Assembly: GCA_023667385.1 (NCBI GenBank)
Contig: JAMPAE010000115.1
Coordinates: 1-5,514, forward strand
DNA length: 5,514 bases
Source of the DNA: Ruminococcus sp.
GTDB lineage: Bacteria; Bacillota; Clostridia; Oscillospirales; Acutalibacteraceae
Direction of reading: 5' to 3'
The stretch's first letter is position 1. Each line of letters starts with the position of its first letter. Below, one piece after another: positions 1 to 5,514 of the stretch. A model generated the notes under the pieces. The model was not told the DNA's origin. It did not search any database and saw nothing but the letters and a program-made list of their open reading frames with translations. The position numbers and the translations under genes are program-made.

Positions 1-85
1 TTGGTTTCTTGCTGATGGTTCAATGTATGTGTATTACACTCCAACCCACTGGATGCCACTGCCCGAACCACCGAAAGGAGAATGA
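1..85 (+). CDS. DUF551 domain protein, C-terminal end only (5' partial)
   Basis: The reading frame is open from base 2 to the TGA at 83-85 and encodes the last 27 residues of a protein whose start lies outside the window. The tail contains a THWMPLPEPPK motif, which I recognise as the typical C-terminal end of DUF551, a small domain of unknown function common in phages and prophages of Firmicutes and enterics. The preceding residues, with an Asp-Gly turn followed by an aromatic strand, also fit that family. The stop is only 2 bases before the preferred start of the next gene, and that gene's ribosome binding site lies inside this frame, so the two are probably co-translated. The function is unknown. 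The family call is fairly secure despite the short fragment, because the motif is distinctive. Confidence 0.8.
   Translation, partial: WFLADGSMYVYYTPTHWMPLPEPPKGE
74..80 (+). promoter_or_regulatory. ribosome binding site that favours the ATG at 88
   Basis: AAAGGAG lies 7 bases before the ATG at 88 but only 1 base before the in-frame ATG at 82. Normal Shine-Dalgarno spacing therefore favours the second ATG as the start of the following gene. The site lies within the last codons of the DUF551 gene. Confidence 0.7.
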
Positions 86-87
86 AA

Positions 88-459
88 ATGACAACAGAGG
101 AATTGATTAAAAAAATGCGTGAATGTGCAAAACATTCTTGTTGTTTTGATTGTGAATACATTTCTAAATATGGAGTAACCGTTTGTACGGATAACATGCT
201 TTTATCTGCTGCTGAACGTCTTGAACAACTCGAATCTCGGCTTGCCGCCGTCACAGCCAATAGGGATAAGGCAGTGGAGAATTTGAGAGAAAACTCAATA
301 CTTCCATATGGAGGTTGTCATCTATGTTCTCACATACATACAGATGTTTGCAGCGCTTGTCGGCGTAATGATGTTAGGATTAGCAAATCTAATGAAAAAT
401 CAACGGATTTATGGCAATGGCGAGGTGTAGAACAGGAGGATAAAGCAAATGAATCATAA
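88..459 (+). CDS. Phage hypothetical protein with two Cys clusters and a central coiled coil
   Basis: This is a 123-residue protein of unknown function. An N-terminal Cys cluster (C13, C18, C19, C22, C33) is followed by a heptad-like helical stretch (about residues 38-68) that looks like a short coiled coil. A second cluster then follows: C77-x2-C80-x7-C88-x2-C91, the spacing of a small zinc ribbon or knuckle. The tail ends with a DLWQWRGV segment, which I recall from small Cys-rich proteins in clostridial phages near DUF551 genes. Metal binding is inferred from the Cys spacing. An in-frame ATG at 82 is possible but too close to the ribosome binding site. The gene overlaps the next one by 11 bases, consistent with translational coupling. 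It could be a small DNA- or protein-binding accessory factor, but nothing in the sequence fixes a role. Confidence 0.8.
   Translation: MTTEELIKKMRECAKHSCCFDCEYISKYGVTVCTDNMLLSAAERLEQLESRLAAVTANRDKAVENLRENSILPYGGCHLCSHIHTDVCSACRRNDVRISKSNEKSTDLWQWRGVEQEDKANES
434..440 (+). promoter_or_regulatory. strong ribosome binding site for the gene at 449
   Basis: AGGAGGA is a near-perfect Shine-Dalgarno sequence placed 8 bases before the ATG at 449. It lies inside the upstream coding sequence, so the 78-residue gene can be initiated on its own even though it overlaps its neighbour. Confidence 0.8.
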
Positions 460-685
460 ACAAAGTGACTATTACAAAGCCTTCTTCAAATGCAGGTTAT
501 GCGGAAGAACTTTTTATAATACCGGGACGCCTGACAGAAATCTTGTCATAAACGATACTGCAAAATTATGTGTAGGTGCAGAAACTTCATTACAATTTCC
601 AACTTTAACAGATGTGCATATTTGTGCAGATGAAAACATCGGAATAGCAGATTTAATAGGTTGGAGAAAGGATAAAAGCGAATGA
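449..685 (+). CDS. Small Cys-containing phage protein of unknown function
   Basis: This is a 78-residue protein. Near the N terminus it has a CRLCG knuckle (C15, C18) after an aromatic, Lys-rich start, then C41, then a conserved-looking HIC segment (H57, C59) followed by a GIADLIGW tail. The CxxC plus the later Cys and HxC could form one small zinc site, but this is inferred from spacing. The CRLCG opening and the H-x-C...GIAD ending resemble small uncharacterised proteins I recall from clostridial prophages, so I think it is a real family of unknown role. The strong upstream ribosome binding site supports the start. Its TGA overlaps the ATG of the VRR-NUC gene in an ATGA arrangement, typical of translational coupling. 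Confidence 0.8.
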   Translation: MNHKQSDYYKAFFKCRLCGRTFYNTGTPDRNLVINDTAKLCVGAETSLQFPTLTDVHICADENIGIADLIGWRKDKSE

Positions 686-1092
686 CGCTTGATGAAGACA
701 ACGCAATGTATGCAAAAAATATGAAAGAGGATGAAGAACAGGCACTGTTATTTGAATGGGCAGAATTGCAAAAGGGAAAATATCCCGAACTTAAAGCAAT
801 GTATCACGTTCCGAATGAGGGCAAGCGTTCAGCGTGGCAGGGTGCAAAGATGAAAACTGAGGGATTAAAGCCCGGTGTTCCTGACATATGTCTGCCTGTA
901 TCACGTGGCGGCTTCCATAGTTTATATATCGAACTAAAACGTGAAAAAGGCGGCAGGCTTACGGAAAATCAAAGAACATGGCTTGATATGCTATGCAAGC
1001 TCGGTCATTATACGGCTTGTTGTCATGGAGCAAAGGAAGCAATGAAAGTTATACTTTGGTATTTGAATTTGAATGGTGGGAATGATGAGTGA
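682..1092 (+). CDS. VRR-NUC domain endonuclease (PD-(D/E)XK superfamily)
   Basis: This is a 136-residue stand-alone VRR-NUC protein, a compact phage form of the fold also found as the nuclease domain of FAN1. Visible motifs in order are an acidic helix with paired Glu (E18, E19), HVPNEGKRS at 42-50, GLKPGVPDI at 61-69 with catalytic D68, YIELK at 82-86 with the E84-x-K86 pair, and a downstream TENQRTWL helix with Q97. These match the D...ExK core and trailing Gln of active PD-(D/E)XK enzymes, so I expect metal-dependent cleavage of DNA, probably of branched or otherwise structured DNA as reported for phage-type members. The length is normal for the family, and AAAGGA sits 9 bases before the ATG. 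In related phages this gene often accompanies a SNF2-like helicase or replication genes, but none is visible here. Possible roles are junction processing in replication, recombination or packaging. The domain call is firm and the exact role is open. Confidence 0.93.
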   Translation: MTLDEDNAMYAKNMKEDEEQALLFEWAELQKGKYPELKAMYHVPNEGKRSAWQGAKMKTEGLKPGVPDICLPVSRGGFHSLYIELKREKGGRLTENQRTWLDMLCKLGHYTACCHGAKEAMKVILWYLNLNGGNDE

Positions 1093-1303
1093 AAAATATA
1101 TTGTCGGAACAAGTCCGATGCCTGAGTGGGTGCAAAGGGTTCTGATGCCTTACAGAAAACTTGACGGCTCAACGGGATATGAATTACATACAGTCGCTTA
1201 TGACAAATTTCTGAAAAAAGGTGACAAGTTATACAGAAGCAAAAAAGGCATTGTTAATGTGAGAAGGTGTTTTGATGATGCAGGAGAAAAGGAAGTGGAA
1301 TGA
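1085..1303 (+). CDS. Conserved-looking hypothetical phage protein (72 residues)
   Basis: This is a small soluble protein with no Cys pair and only one Cys, near its end. It opens with a short strand and a TSPMPEWVQRVLMPY segment, continues with a GSTGYELHT turn, and ends in a basic region rich in Lys and Arg followed by an acidic tail. I recall similar small proteins in clostridial phages but know of no function. Four in-frame starts are close together (ATG 1073, GTG 1076, ATG 1082, ATG 1085). A GGTGG sequence at 1075-1079 gives a usable spacing only to the ATG at 1085, so I chose it, with 1082 as the alternative. The gene overlaps the VRR-NUC stop by 8 bases and the following HTH gene by about 29 bases, so it belongs to the same coupled series. 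No signal peptide or membrane segment is present. Confidence 0.75.
   Translation: MSEKYIVGTSPMPEWVQRVLMPYRKLDGSTGYELHTVAYDKFLKKGDKLYRSKKGIVNVRRCFDDAGEKEVE
1262..1268 (+). promoter_or_regulatory. ribosome binding site for the HTH/Cys gene
   Basis: AGAAGGT resembles AGGAGGT, and its core ends 7 bases before the ATG at 1275. A TTG at 1272 and an ATG at 1278 are in the same frame. Spacing favours 1275, with 1278 also possible. Confidence 0.65.
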
Positions 1304-1679
1304 GTCGGAGGTTGAATTGTTAATCAGTTCGCTTGAAAAAGGTATGAGTGCAGCGGATATTGCTGCACTCCTTCGCCGTTCTGCAAAAAGCGTCAACTGT
1401 AAAATCAATAAGCTGCATTTGAGTAAGTTGGAATACAAATCAAAACAAGTCAAACAGAATTATTATCCGATTGATGTTAAATGCCCGTTTTTCATGATTG
1501 CATCAAAGAATACATCTAAGCATAAAAGGCTGATATGTGAGGGCGTAAATCAACACACATCGTTGTCGTTGCAATTTGCCGATGAGGGCAAATGGAAAGA
1601 GTATATGACGAAATATTGTAACAATGGATGGTCCGATTGTCTTATTGCGAAAATGCTTGCGGAAAAATATGAAGATTGA
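1275..1679 (+). CDS. SANT/Myb-like HTH protein with four-Cys C-terminal domain; candidate late-gene regulator
   Basis: This 134-residue protein has two clear parts. Residues 7-49 form a SANT/Myb-type helix-turn-helix: a Trp-led first helix (W8 to L20), a GMSAADIAALLRRS turn-helix, and a KSVNCKINKL recognition helix. Residues 65-134 carry four spaced cysteines: C70 in a KCPFF motif, C88 in an ICEG motif, C115 in YCNNGW, and C122 followed by an IAKMLAEKYE helix. The CPFF...CEG...C...C pattern matches a small putative zinc-binding phage protein I recall from clostridial prophages, usually found near late genes and sometimes joined to other HTH domains. DNA binding is strongly suggested, while metal binding is inferred. 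It sits directly before the small terminase and the only real intergenic gap, as expected for a late-transcription activator, but no target site is shown. It could instead assist packaging or host takeover. A perfect inverted repeat lies within its HTH codons. Confidence 0.85.
   Translation: MMQEKRKWNESEVELLISSLEKGMSAADIAALLRRSAKSVNCKINKLHLSKLEYKSKQVKQNYYPIDVKCPFFMIASKNTSKHKRLICEGVNQHTSLSLQFADEGKWKEYMTKYCNNGWSDCLIAKMLAEKYED
1346..1370 (+). repeat. Perfect 9-bp inverted repeat inside the HTH coding region
   Basis: GAGTGCAGC at 1346-1354 is exactly complementary in reverse to GCTGCACTC at 1362-1370, with a 7-base spacer. Six of the nine pairs are G-C, so the RNA could form a stable hairpin, and as DNA it is a dyad of the kind bound by dimeric proteins. 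It is not followed by a run of T, so it is not an intrinsic terminator. The repeat coincides with the codons for SAADIAAL in the HTH. The near-mirror Ala-Ala pairs partly explain it, and it may be a coincidence of coding. Confidence 0.6.
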
Positions 1680-1704
1680 TGTCATAGTTTTGCCTCAATT
1701 AAAT
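1676..1704 (+). promoter_or_regulatory. Weak candidate promoter before the terminase genes
   Basis: TTGATG at 1676-1681 and TTAAAT at 1699-1704 are separated by 17 bases, and each matches four of six consensus positions for a housekeeping sigma factor promoter. The TAAAAT at 1708-1713 is a better -10 box but has no -35 at proper distance. This lies in the one intergenic gap of the window, just upstream of the late module, where a late promoter would make sense. The match is weak and could be chance in AT-rich DNA, and an activator-dependent promoter need not show a good -35. Confidence 0.2.
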
Positions 1705-1720
1705 CCATAAAATAACAATC

Positions 1721-1728
1721 AAGGGGTG
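1721..1728 (+). promoter_or_regulatory. strong ribosome binding site of the small terminase gene
   Basis: AAGGGGTG precedes the ATG at 1736, with 9 bases between the G-run and the start. This is the only gene here whose ribosome binding site lies outside an upstream coding region, fitting independent initiation at the head of the late module. Confidence 0.7.
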
Positions 1729-1735
1729 ATTACAG

Positions 1736-2236
1736 ATGGCTGGCAAAAATAAGTCATGGTCAGCCATCGAGGCTGAGTATATTCGGACGAAAATCAGCTA
1801 CCGTCAGCTTGCAAAAAAATACGGCAAAAGCGAAAAGGCTGTCAGCCGTTACGGCAAGGAGCATGACTGGGTTTTGAAAAGACAGCAATTTGTCCGCAAA
1901 GTGTCCTCAAAAACAGCAGATAAATTAGCCGAGAAAGAAAGTGACAAATTAGCACATCTTTGTGCGGCTGCGGACAACATGGCTGAGATGATAAAAACGG
2001 CACTTGAAGACCCGAAACAGTTTCAAAGACGTGTTGTTTCGCATATGGACGGAACGATTGATGAAGTTGAATTGAAAACCGTCAACACTGCCGCTGTAAG
2101 GCAAATGACAGGTGCATTGAAAGACCTTGCCGCAGTCATGCGTGACGTGTATAACATTCCGAAAGAAGAGAAAAAGCAGGAAAGCATAAATATTGAATTT
2201 GTGCTTCCGAAAGGCTGTGATGATTTTGACGTATAA
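1736..2236 (+). CDS. terS: Phage terminase small subunit
   Basis: This 166-residue protein is the expected DNA-recognition subunit of the packaging motor. It binds the phage packaging site and brings the large subunit to the DNA. The N terminus is a helix-turn-helix (about residues 10-45, with SYRQLAKKYGKSEKAVSRY as turn and recognition helix, then a HDW segment), in the style of clostridial phage small terminases. A Lys/Glu-rich helical middle (about 50-130) would form the ring-shaped oligomer. The C terminus is a short strand and acidic tail (IEFVLPKGCDDFDV), where such proteins contact the large subunit. The gene follows a 56-base gap and overlaps the large terminase by 17 bases in another frame. 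The assignment rests on HTH type, length, acidic tail and position. Small subunits diverge strongly, so a HTH regulator is the alternative, though position makes that unlikely. Confidence 0.88.
   Translation: MAGKNKSWSAIEAEYIRTKISYRQLAKKYGKSEKAVSRYGKEHDWVLKRQQFVRKVSSKTADKLAEKESDKLAHLCAAADNMAEMIKTALEDPKQFQRRVVSHMDGTIDEVELKTVNTAAVRQMTGALKDLAAVMRDVYNIPKEEKKQESINIEFVLPKGCDDFDV
2209..2214 (+). promoter_or_regulatory. ribosome binding site that favours the large terminase start at 2220
   Basis: GAAAGG lies 5 bases before the ATG at 2220, inside the end of the small terminase gene. The upstream in-frame TTG at 2193 would add nine residues with a Cys and basic residues that are atypical for a terminase N terminus, so 2220 is preferred. 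Confidence 0.6.
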
Positions 2237-3617
2237 TATAGATTTTTCCCTCATCAATCCTAAACAGGTTCAGTTTATGAGGGCGAAAGCCAAACATACT
2301 GGCTACGGCGGTGCAAGAGGCGGCGGAAAAAGTTGGTCGATAAGAACAAAGGCAAAGGTTCTTGCCCTTGCTTACGGCGGAATTAAAATGCTTATTGTCA
2401 GACGAACATATCCCGAGTTATTCAGCAATCACATAAATGCATTGAAATCTGAAACCGTTAACATTGCAAAATATAACGATACAAACAAAATGCTGACATT
2501 TATCAACGGTTCGACAATTAAATTCATGTATTGTGCAAATGATGCAGACCTTGAAAAATTTCAGGGCATGGAATATGATGTTATTTTTCTTGATGAGGCA
2601 GGGCAGTTGTCAGAGTTTCAGATGAAAAGCATTTTTGCCTGCCTCAGAGGTGTAAACAATTTTCCGAAGAGAATGTATTATACGATGAACCCGGGCGGAC
2701 AGGGACACGGGTATCTGAAAAGGATATTCATTGACAGAGAATATCAGGACGGAGAAAATCCTGATGATTACTTTTTCATTCAGGCATTGCCGTCTGATAA
2801 TATAGCATTGATGAAAAGTCAGCCCGATTACATAAAACAGCTTGAAGCACTTCCTCCGAAGCTTCGTAAGGCATGGCTTTACGGTGATTGGAACATTTTT
2901 GAGGGTATGTTTTTTGAAGAATTTACGGATGACCCTGAGCATTATGACGACAGACAGTGGACTCATGTCATCAATGAATTTAACCCAAGAGGAATGAATA
3001 TATACCGCAGTTATGACTTCGGATATAACAAACCCTTTTCGTGTGCGTGGTGGGCAGTTGATAATGATGGCGTTATATACCGCATTTTAGAACTGTACGG
3101 ATGCGGAAAAGAGCCTAATGAGGGCGTAAAGTGGACTCCGCTTGAACAGTTTAAAAGAATTGCGGAGATTGAAGCACAGCATCCGTATTTGAAAGGCAAA
3201 CGCATAACAGGCGTTGCCGACCCGTCAATATGGGATACAAGCCGAGGGGAATCAATTGCAGATACAGCGTCAAAATGTGGTGTGTATTTTACACCGGGTG
3301 ATAATAAACGCATTGCAGGTTGGATGCAGTGTCACTACAGATTGCAGTTTGATGAAAACGGCTATCCGATGATGTATGTGTTCAAAAACTGCAAGGCATT
3401 TATACGCACAATTCCGCTTTTGCTTTATGATGAAACAGACCCCGAAGATTTAGACACATCACTTGAAGACCATGTTGCGGATGAATGGCGATATTTTTGT
3501 ATGTCAAGACCGATTAAACCGAGAATAATAAACGATAAAACACCTGATGTGCATGACGATCCGCTGAATATGCTTGCGGATATGAACGCACGCAGGAAAA
3601 ACAGATATAACATATAG
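2220..3617 (+). CDS. terL: Phage terminase large subunit (packaging ATPase and nuclease)
   Basis: This 465-residue motor protein translocates phage DNA into the prohead using ATP and cuts it at the start and end of packaging. The N-terminal ATPase shows an adenine-side segment (NPKQVQF, 13-19), a Walker A loop GYGGARGGGKS at 28-38, a Walker B VIFLDEA at 121-127 with D125 and catalytic E126, and a coupling motif TMNP at 155-158. The C-terminal RNase H-like nuclease shows YDFGY with D266, VADPS with D334, and a HDDPLNMLAD segment with D446/D447, the three acidic positions expected to hold two metal ions. All key residues are present and the length is normal, so it should be active. The stop TAG touches the ribosome binding site of the portal gene, so expression is coupled forward as well as back to the small subunit. 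The family is certain. Whether packaging is headful or cos-type cannot be decided from this sequence. Confidence 0.97.
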   Translation: MILTYNIDFSLINPKQVQFMRAKAKHTGYGGARGGGKSWSIRTKAKVLALAYGGIKMLIVRRTYPELFSNHINALKSETVNIAKYNDTNKMLTFINGSTIKFMYCANDADLEKFQGMEYDVIFLDEAGQLSEFQMKSIFACLRGVNNFPKRMYYTMNPGGQGHGYLKRIFIDREYQDGENPDDYFFIQALPSDNIALMKSQPDYIKQLEALPPKLRKAWLYGDWNIFEGMFFEEFTDDPEHYDDRQWTHVINEFNPRGMNIYRSYDFGYNKPFSCAWWAVDNDGVIYRILELYGCGKEPNEGVKWTPLEQFKRIAEIEAQHPYLKGKRITGVADPSIWDTSRGESIADTASKCGVYFTPGDNKRIAGWMQCHYRLQFDENGYPMMYVFKNCKAFIRTIPLLLYDETDPEDLDTSLEDHVADEWRYFCMSRPIKPRIINDKTPDVHDDPLNMLADMNARRKNRYNI

Positions 3618-3629
3618 GGAGTGAAACAT

Positions 3630-5514
3630 ATGGATTATGAAACCATGTTGAACAACGAACAAGCAGAACCCGTCAAAGCAATAGGCGAAAATCAAATCAG
3701 AGCCGCTGCAGAAAGGCTGCAAAAGTACAAGTCTGCAAAAGCTGACCTTGAAAACCGTATCATTGAAAATGAGCAGTTTTTCAAGCTCAGACATTGGGAG
3801 CAGAAAGCGACAAGGGACAAAGTTTCACCGACTGCGTGGTTGTGGAACGTTATTTTATCTAAACACGCTGACTTGATGGACGGCTACCCCGAGGCTAATA
3901 TCAGACCGAAGGAGCGAGATGACAAGCATGAAGCTACTATGCTTTCAAGTATTGTGCCTGTTGTTTTTGAATCGAACGGATTTTATAAAACTTTTTCAAA
4001 ATGTGCATGGTATAAGCTCGTCAAGGGCACAGGCGTATACGGTGTGTTTTGGGATTCAGGCAAGCAGCAGGGGCGAGGAGATATATCCGTTGAAAAGGTT
4101 GATATTCTCAATTTGTTTTGGGAGCCGGGCGTGATGAACATTCAGCAGTCAAAAGAGATGTTTCATCTTGCTTTGGTGGATAAGGACAAGCTTGAGCAGA
4201 TTTATCCGCAGCTTAAAGACAAGACGATTGCAAAAAGCATAGATATTGCTGAGTATATTTATGATGACAACATTGATACATCTGACAAGGTGGTGGTTGT
4301 TGATTGGTATTATAAAAAGTACCAAAACGGCAGAACTGTGCTGCATTACTGCAAGTTTGTTGATAATATTGTGTTATATGCAACGGAAAATGAAACCGAA
4401 GTGCCGACAGAACCTGCATTTGATCCGCAGAGCGGAGAGCCGTTGATTAACCCTGCAACAGGTGAACAACTGATGCAGGCAGTCGGTCAGAGTATTGCCG
4501 AGCGTGGTTGGTATGACCACGGACAGTTCCCGTTTGTGTTTGATCCGCTTTTTGTCATTGAGGGGTCACCGTGTGGCTATTCGTTCATTGACATTTGCAA
4601 ATCAACGCAGGAAGATATAGACCTGTTGAATCATGCGATTGTCAAAAATGCGCTTATGGGTTCACGTCCCCGATTCTTTGTGAGAGATGACGGTGCAATC
4701 AATGAGGAGGAGTTTGCGGATTACGGCAAGGACTTTGTTCATGTTGCGGGCAGTGTCAGCGAAGATAACATTGTTCCGATTACTGTTCCCGGACTACCGT
4801 CAAATTGTGTGACTGTTTTAAACAATAAAATTGAGGAACTGAAAGAAACAAGCGGAAACCGAGATGTTAATAACGGTTCTGCATCATCGGGTGTTACGGC
4901 TGCATCGGCAATTGCAGCACTTCAGGAGTCGGCAGGTAAAACCTCAAGAGACAGCCTTGCAAGTACCTATGAAGCATTTAAGGAAGTCACATATCAGGTT
5001 ATAGAGCTTATAAGGCAGTTTTATGACACTGAACGTCAGTTCAGAATCACAGGCACGGACGGCAAAGAAGATTTTGTTGATTATTCAAATGCGAACATAA
5101 AGCCGCAGCAGCAAATGCAGTTCGGTATTGATTTTGGCTATCGTGTGCCGCAGTTTGACATTGAAGTGTCTGCACAAAAGGCTACTGCTTACAGCAAAAT
5201 GAGTCAGAATGAGCTTTCATTGCAATTCTATCAGGCAGGAATATTCAATCCGCAGAATACAGATCAAGCGTTGGCTTGCCTTGAAATGATGGATTTCAAC
5301 CATAAGCAGGATGTTATTGACAGGGTACAGCAGAACGGAACATTGTTTCAGCAGGTTCAGCAGCTTTTGAACATTTCAATGTCACTTGCAAGCAGATATG
5401 AACCGCAGTTGGCACAGCAGATTGCAATGATGTTTGCAAATCAGGGCGGTGAACAGATGATGCAGCAAGCCGCAATGAATACGCAAATGCAGGAGCAAAA
5501 CAGTGACGGCACAT
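3630..5514 (+). CDS. Phage portal protein, P22-like family (3' partial)
   Basis: The frame is open from the ATG at 3630 to the end of the window, giving 628 residues with no stop. The protein would form the dodecameric ring at the prohead vertex through which the terminase pumps DNA. After a helical N terminus (about 17-55) comes a WNVILSKHADLMDGYPE segment and a wing/clip region. A loop at 265-281 holds two similar turns (DPQSGEP, NPATGEQ). The stem/crown part has FDPLFVIEGSPCGYS and then the diagnostic SGNRDVNNGSASSGVTAAS run (408-426) and a KTSRDS segment (to 442), which I recall from portal proteins of clostridial prophages. The last 64 visible residues are Gln-rich (16 Gln) and helical, like the extended C-terminal barrel of P22-type portals. 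AGGGAGTG precedes the start by about 8 bases. The position right after the large terminase is canonical. The true C terminus lies outside the window. Confidence 0.92.
   Translation, partial: MDYETMLNNEQAEPVKAIGENQIRAAAERLQKYKSAKADLENRIIENEQFFKLRHWEQKATRDKVSPTAWLWNVILSKHADLMDGYPEANIRPKERDDKHEATMLSSIVPVVFESNGFYKTFSKCAWYKLVKGTGVYGVFWDSGKQQGRGDISVEKVDILNLFWEPGVMNIQQSKEMFHLALVDKDKLEQIYPQLKDKTIAKSIDIAEYIYDDNIDTSDKVVVVDWYYKKYQNGRTVLHYCKFVDNIVLYATENETEVPTEPAFDPQSGEPLINPATGEQLMQAVGQSIAERGWYDHGQFPFVFDPLFVIEGSPCGYSFIDICKSTQEDIDLLNHAIVKNALMGSRPRFFVRDDGAINEEEFADYGKDFVHVAGSVSEDNIVPITVPGLPSNCVTVLNNKIEELKETSGNRDVNNGSASSGVTAASAIAALQESAGKTSRDSLASTYEAFKEVTYQVIELIRQFYDTERQFRITGTDGKEDFVDYSNANIKPQQQMQFGIDFGYRVPQFDIEVSAQKATAYSKMSQNELSLQFYQAGIFNPQNTDQALACLEMMDFNHKQDVIDRVQQNGTLFQQVQQLLNISMSLASRYEPQLAQQIAMMFANQGGEQMMQQAAMNTQMQEQNSDGT

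Noticed and set aside
1538..3130. 12-base direct repeat TGAGGGCGTAAA at 1538-1549 and 3119-3130
   Set aside because: Both copies are coding: GAG GGC GTA AAt (Glu-Gly-Val-Asn) in the HTH/Cys gene and GAG GGC GTA AAG (Glu-Gly-Val-Lys) in the terminase, read in the same phase relative to the codons. There are no further copies and no flanking similarity, so shared codon preference is the simplest cause.
3694..3725. Weak hairpin with repeated GCTGCA near the portal start
   Set aside because: The stem is only 5 bp with a 5-base loop and lies in coding sequence; such structures are expected by chance.
1229..3794. Several minus-strand open frames of 60-118 codons
   Set aside because: All are opposite well-supported genes, show biased Ser/Phe/His/Leu composition expected of antisense shadows, and contain no recognised motif.
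3919..4446. Short + strand open frames within 3919-4134 and 4246-4446
   Set aside because: They lie in another frame inside the continuous 628-codon portal frame, have no plausible ribosome binding site, and encode low-complexity Cys/Leu/Phe-rich sequence typical of out-of-frame reading.
5314..5514. Minus-strand open frame at the right edge
   Set aside because: It is antisense to the Gln-rich portal tail; its Ala/Cys/Leu/Ser-rich composition follows from the complement of CAG/GCA codons.
1..5514. Search for CRISPR arrays, tRNAs, insertion sequences, an anti-phage defence cassette or a novel multi-gene system
   Set aside because: No spaced direct repeats, cloverleaf-like segment, transposase motif or defence-type domain was seen. 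The VRR-NUC protein is a common phage enzyme, and its neighbours do not resemble a known defence operon.

Overview
The window is a stretch of bacteriophage or prophage DNA, with every supported gene on the + strand, packed end to end with short overlaps. The AT-leaning base composition, strong AGGAGG-type ribosome binding sites and set of small phage families (a DUF551 tail, Cys-rich small proteins, a stand-alone VRR-NUC nuclease, and a small and large terminase followed by a P22-type portal) point to a temperate phage of a gut-type Firmicute. Clostridia, perhaps Oscillospiraceae/Ruminococcus-like, is my best guess. The host is inferred from recalled family resemblance, not shown by the sequence, and no attachment site or integrase is in view.

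Bases 1-1679 are the end of the early or middle accessory block. They hold the last 27 residues of a DUF551 protein, a 123-residue protein with two Cys clusters, a 78-residue protein with a CxxC motif, a VRR-NUC endonuclease, a 72-residue conserved-looking hypothetical, and a two-part protein that joins a SANT/Myb-like helix-turn-helix to a four-Cys C-terminal domain. Neighbours overlap by 4 to about 29 bases or are separated by 2 bases, which suggests one translationally coupled transcript.

A 56-base gap (1680-1735), the only real intergenic space, separates this block from the late packaging and head module: small terminase (1736-2236), large terminase (2220-3617) and a portal protein that starts at 3630 and runs off the right edge. 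The large terminase keeps its ATPase and nuclease motifs. Together these would recognise phage DNA, pump it through the portal into a prohead and cut it. The HTH/Cys protein sits just before the late module, where a late-gene activator is often found, but that role is only inferred.

I see no RNA gene, CRISPR array, insertion sequence or transposon. The packaging half is ordinary for a tailed phage. The parts most worth a second look are the HTH/four-Cys protein, with a perfect 9-bp inverted repeat inside its HTH coding region, and the run of small Cys-rich proteins. I found no convincing evidence of a wholly new system.
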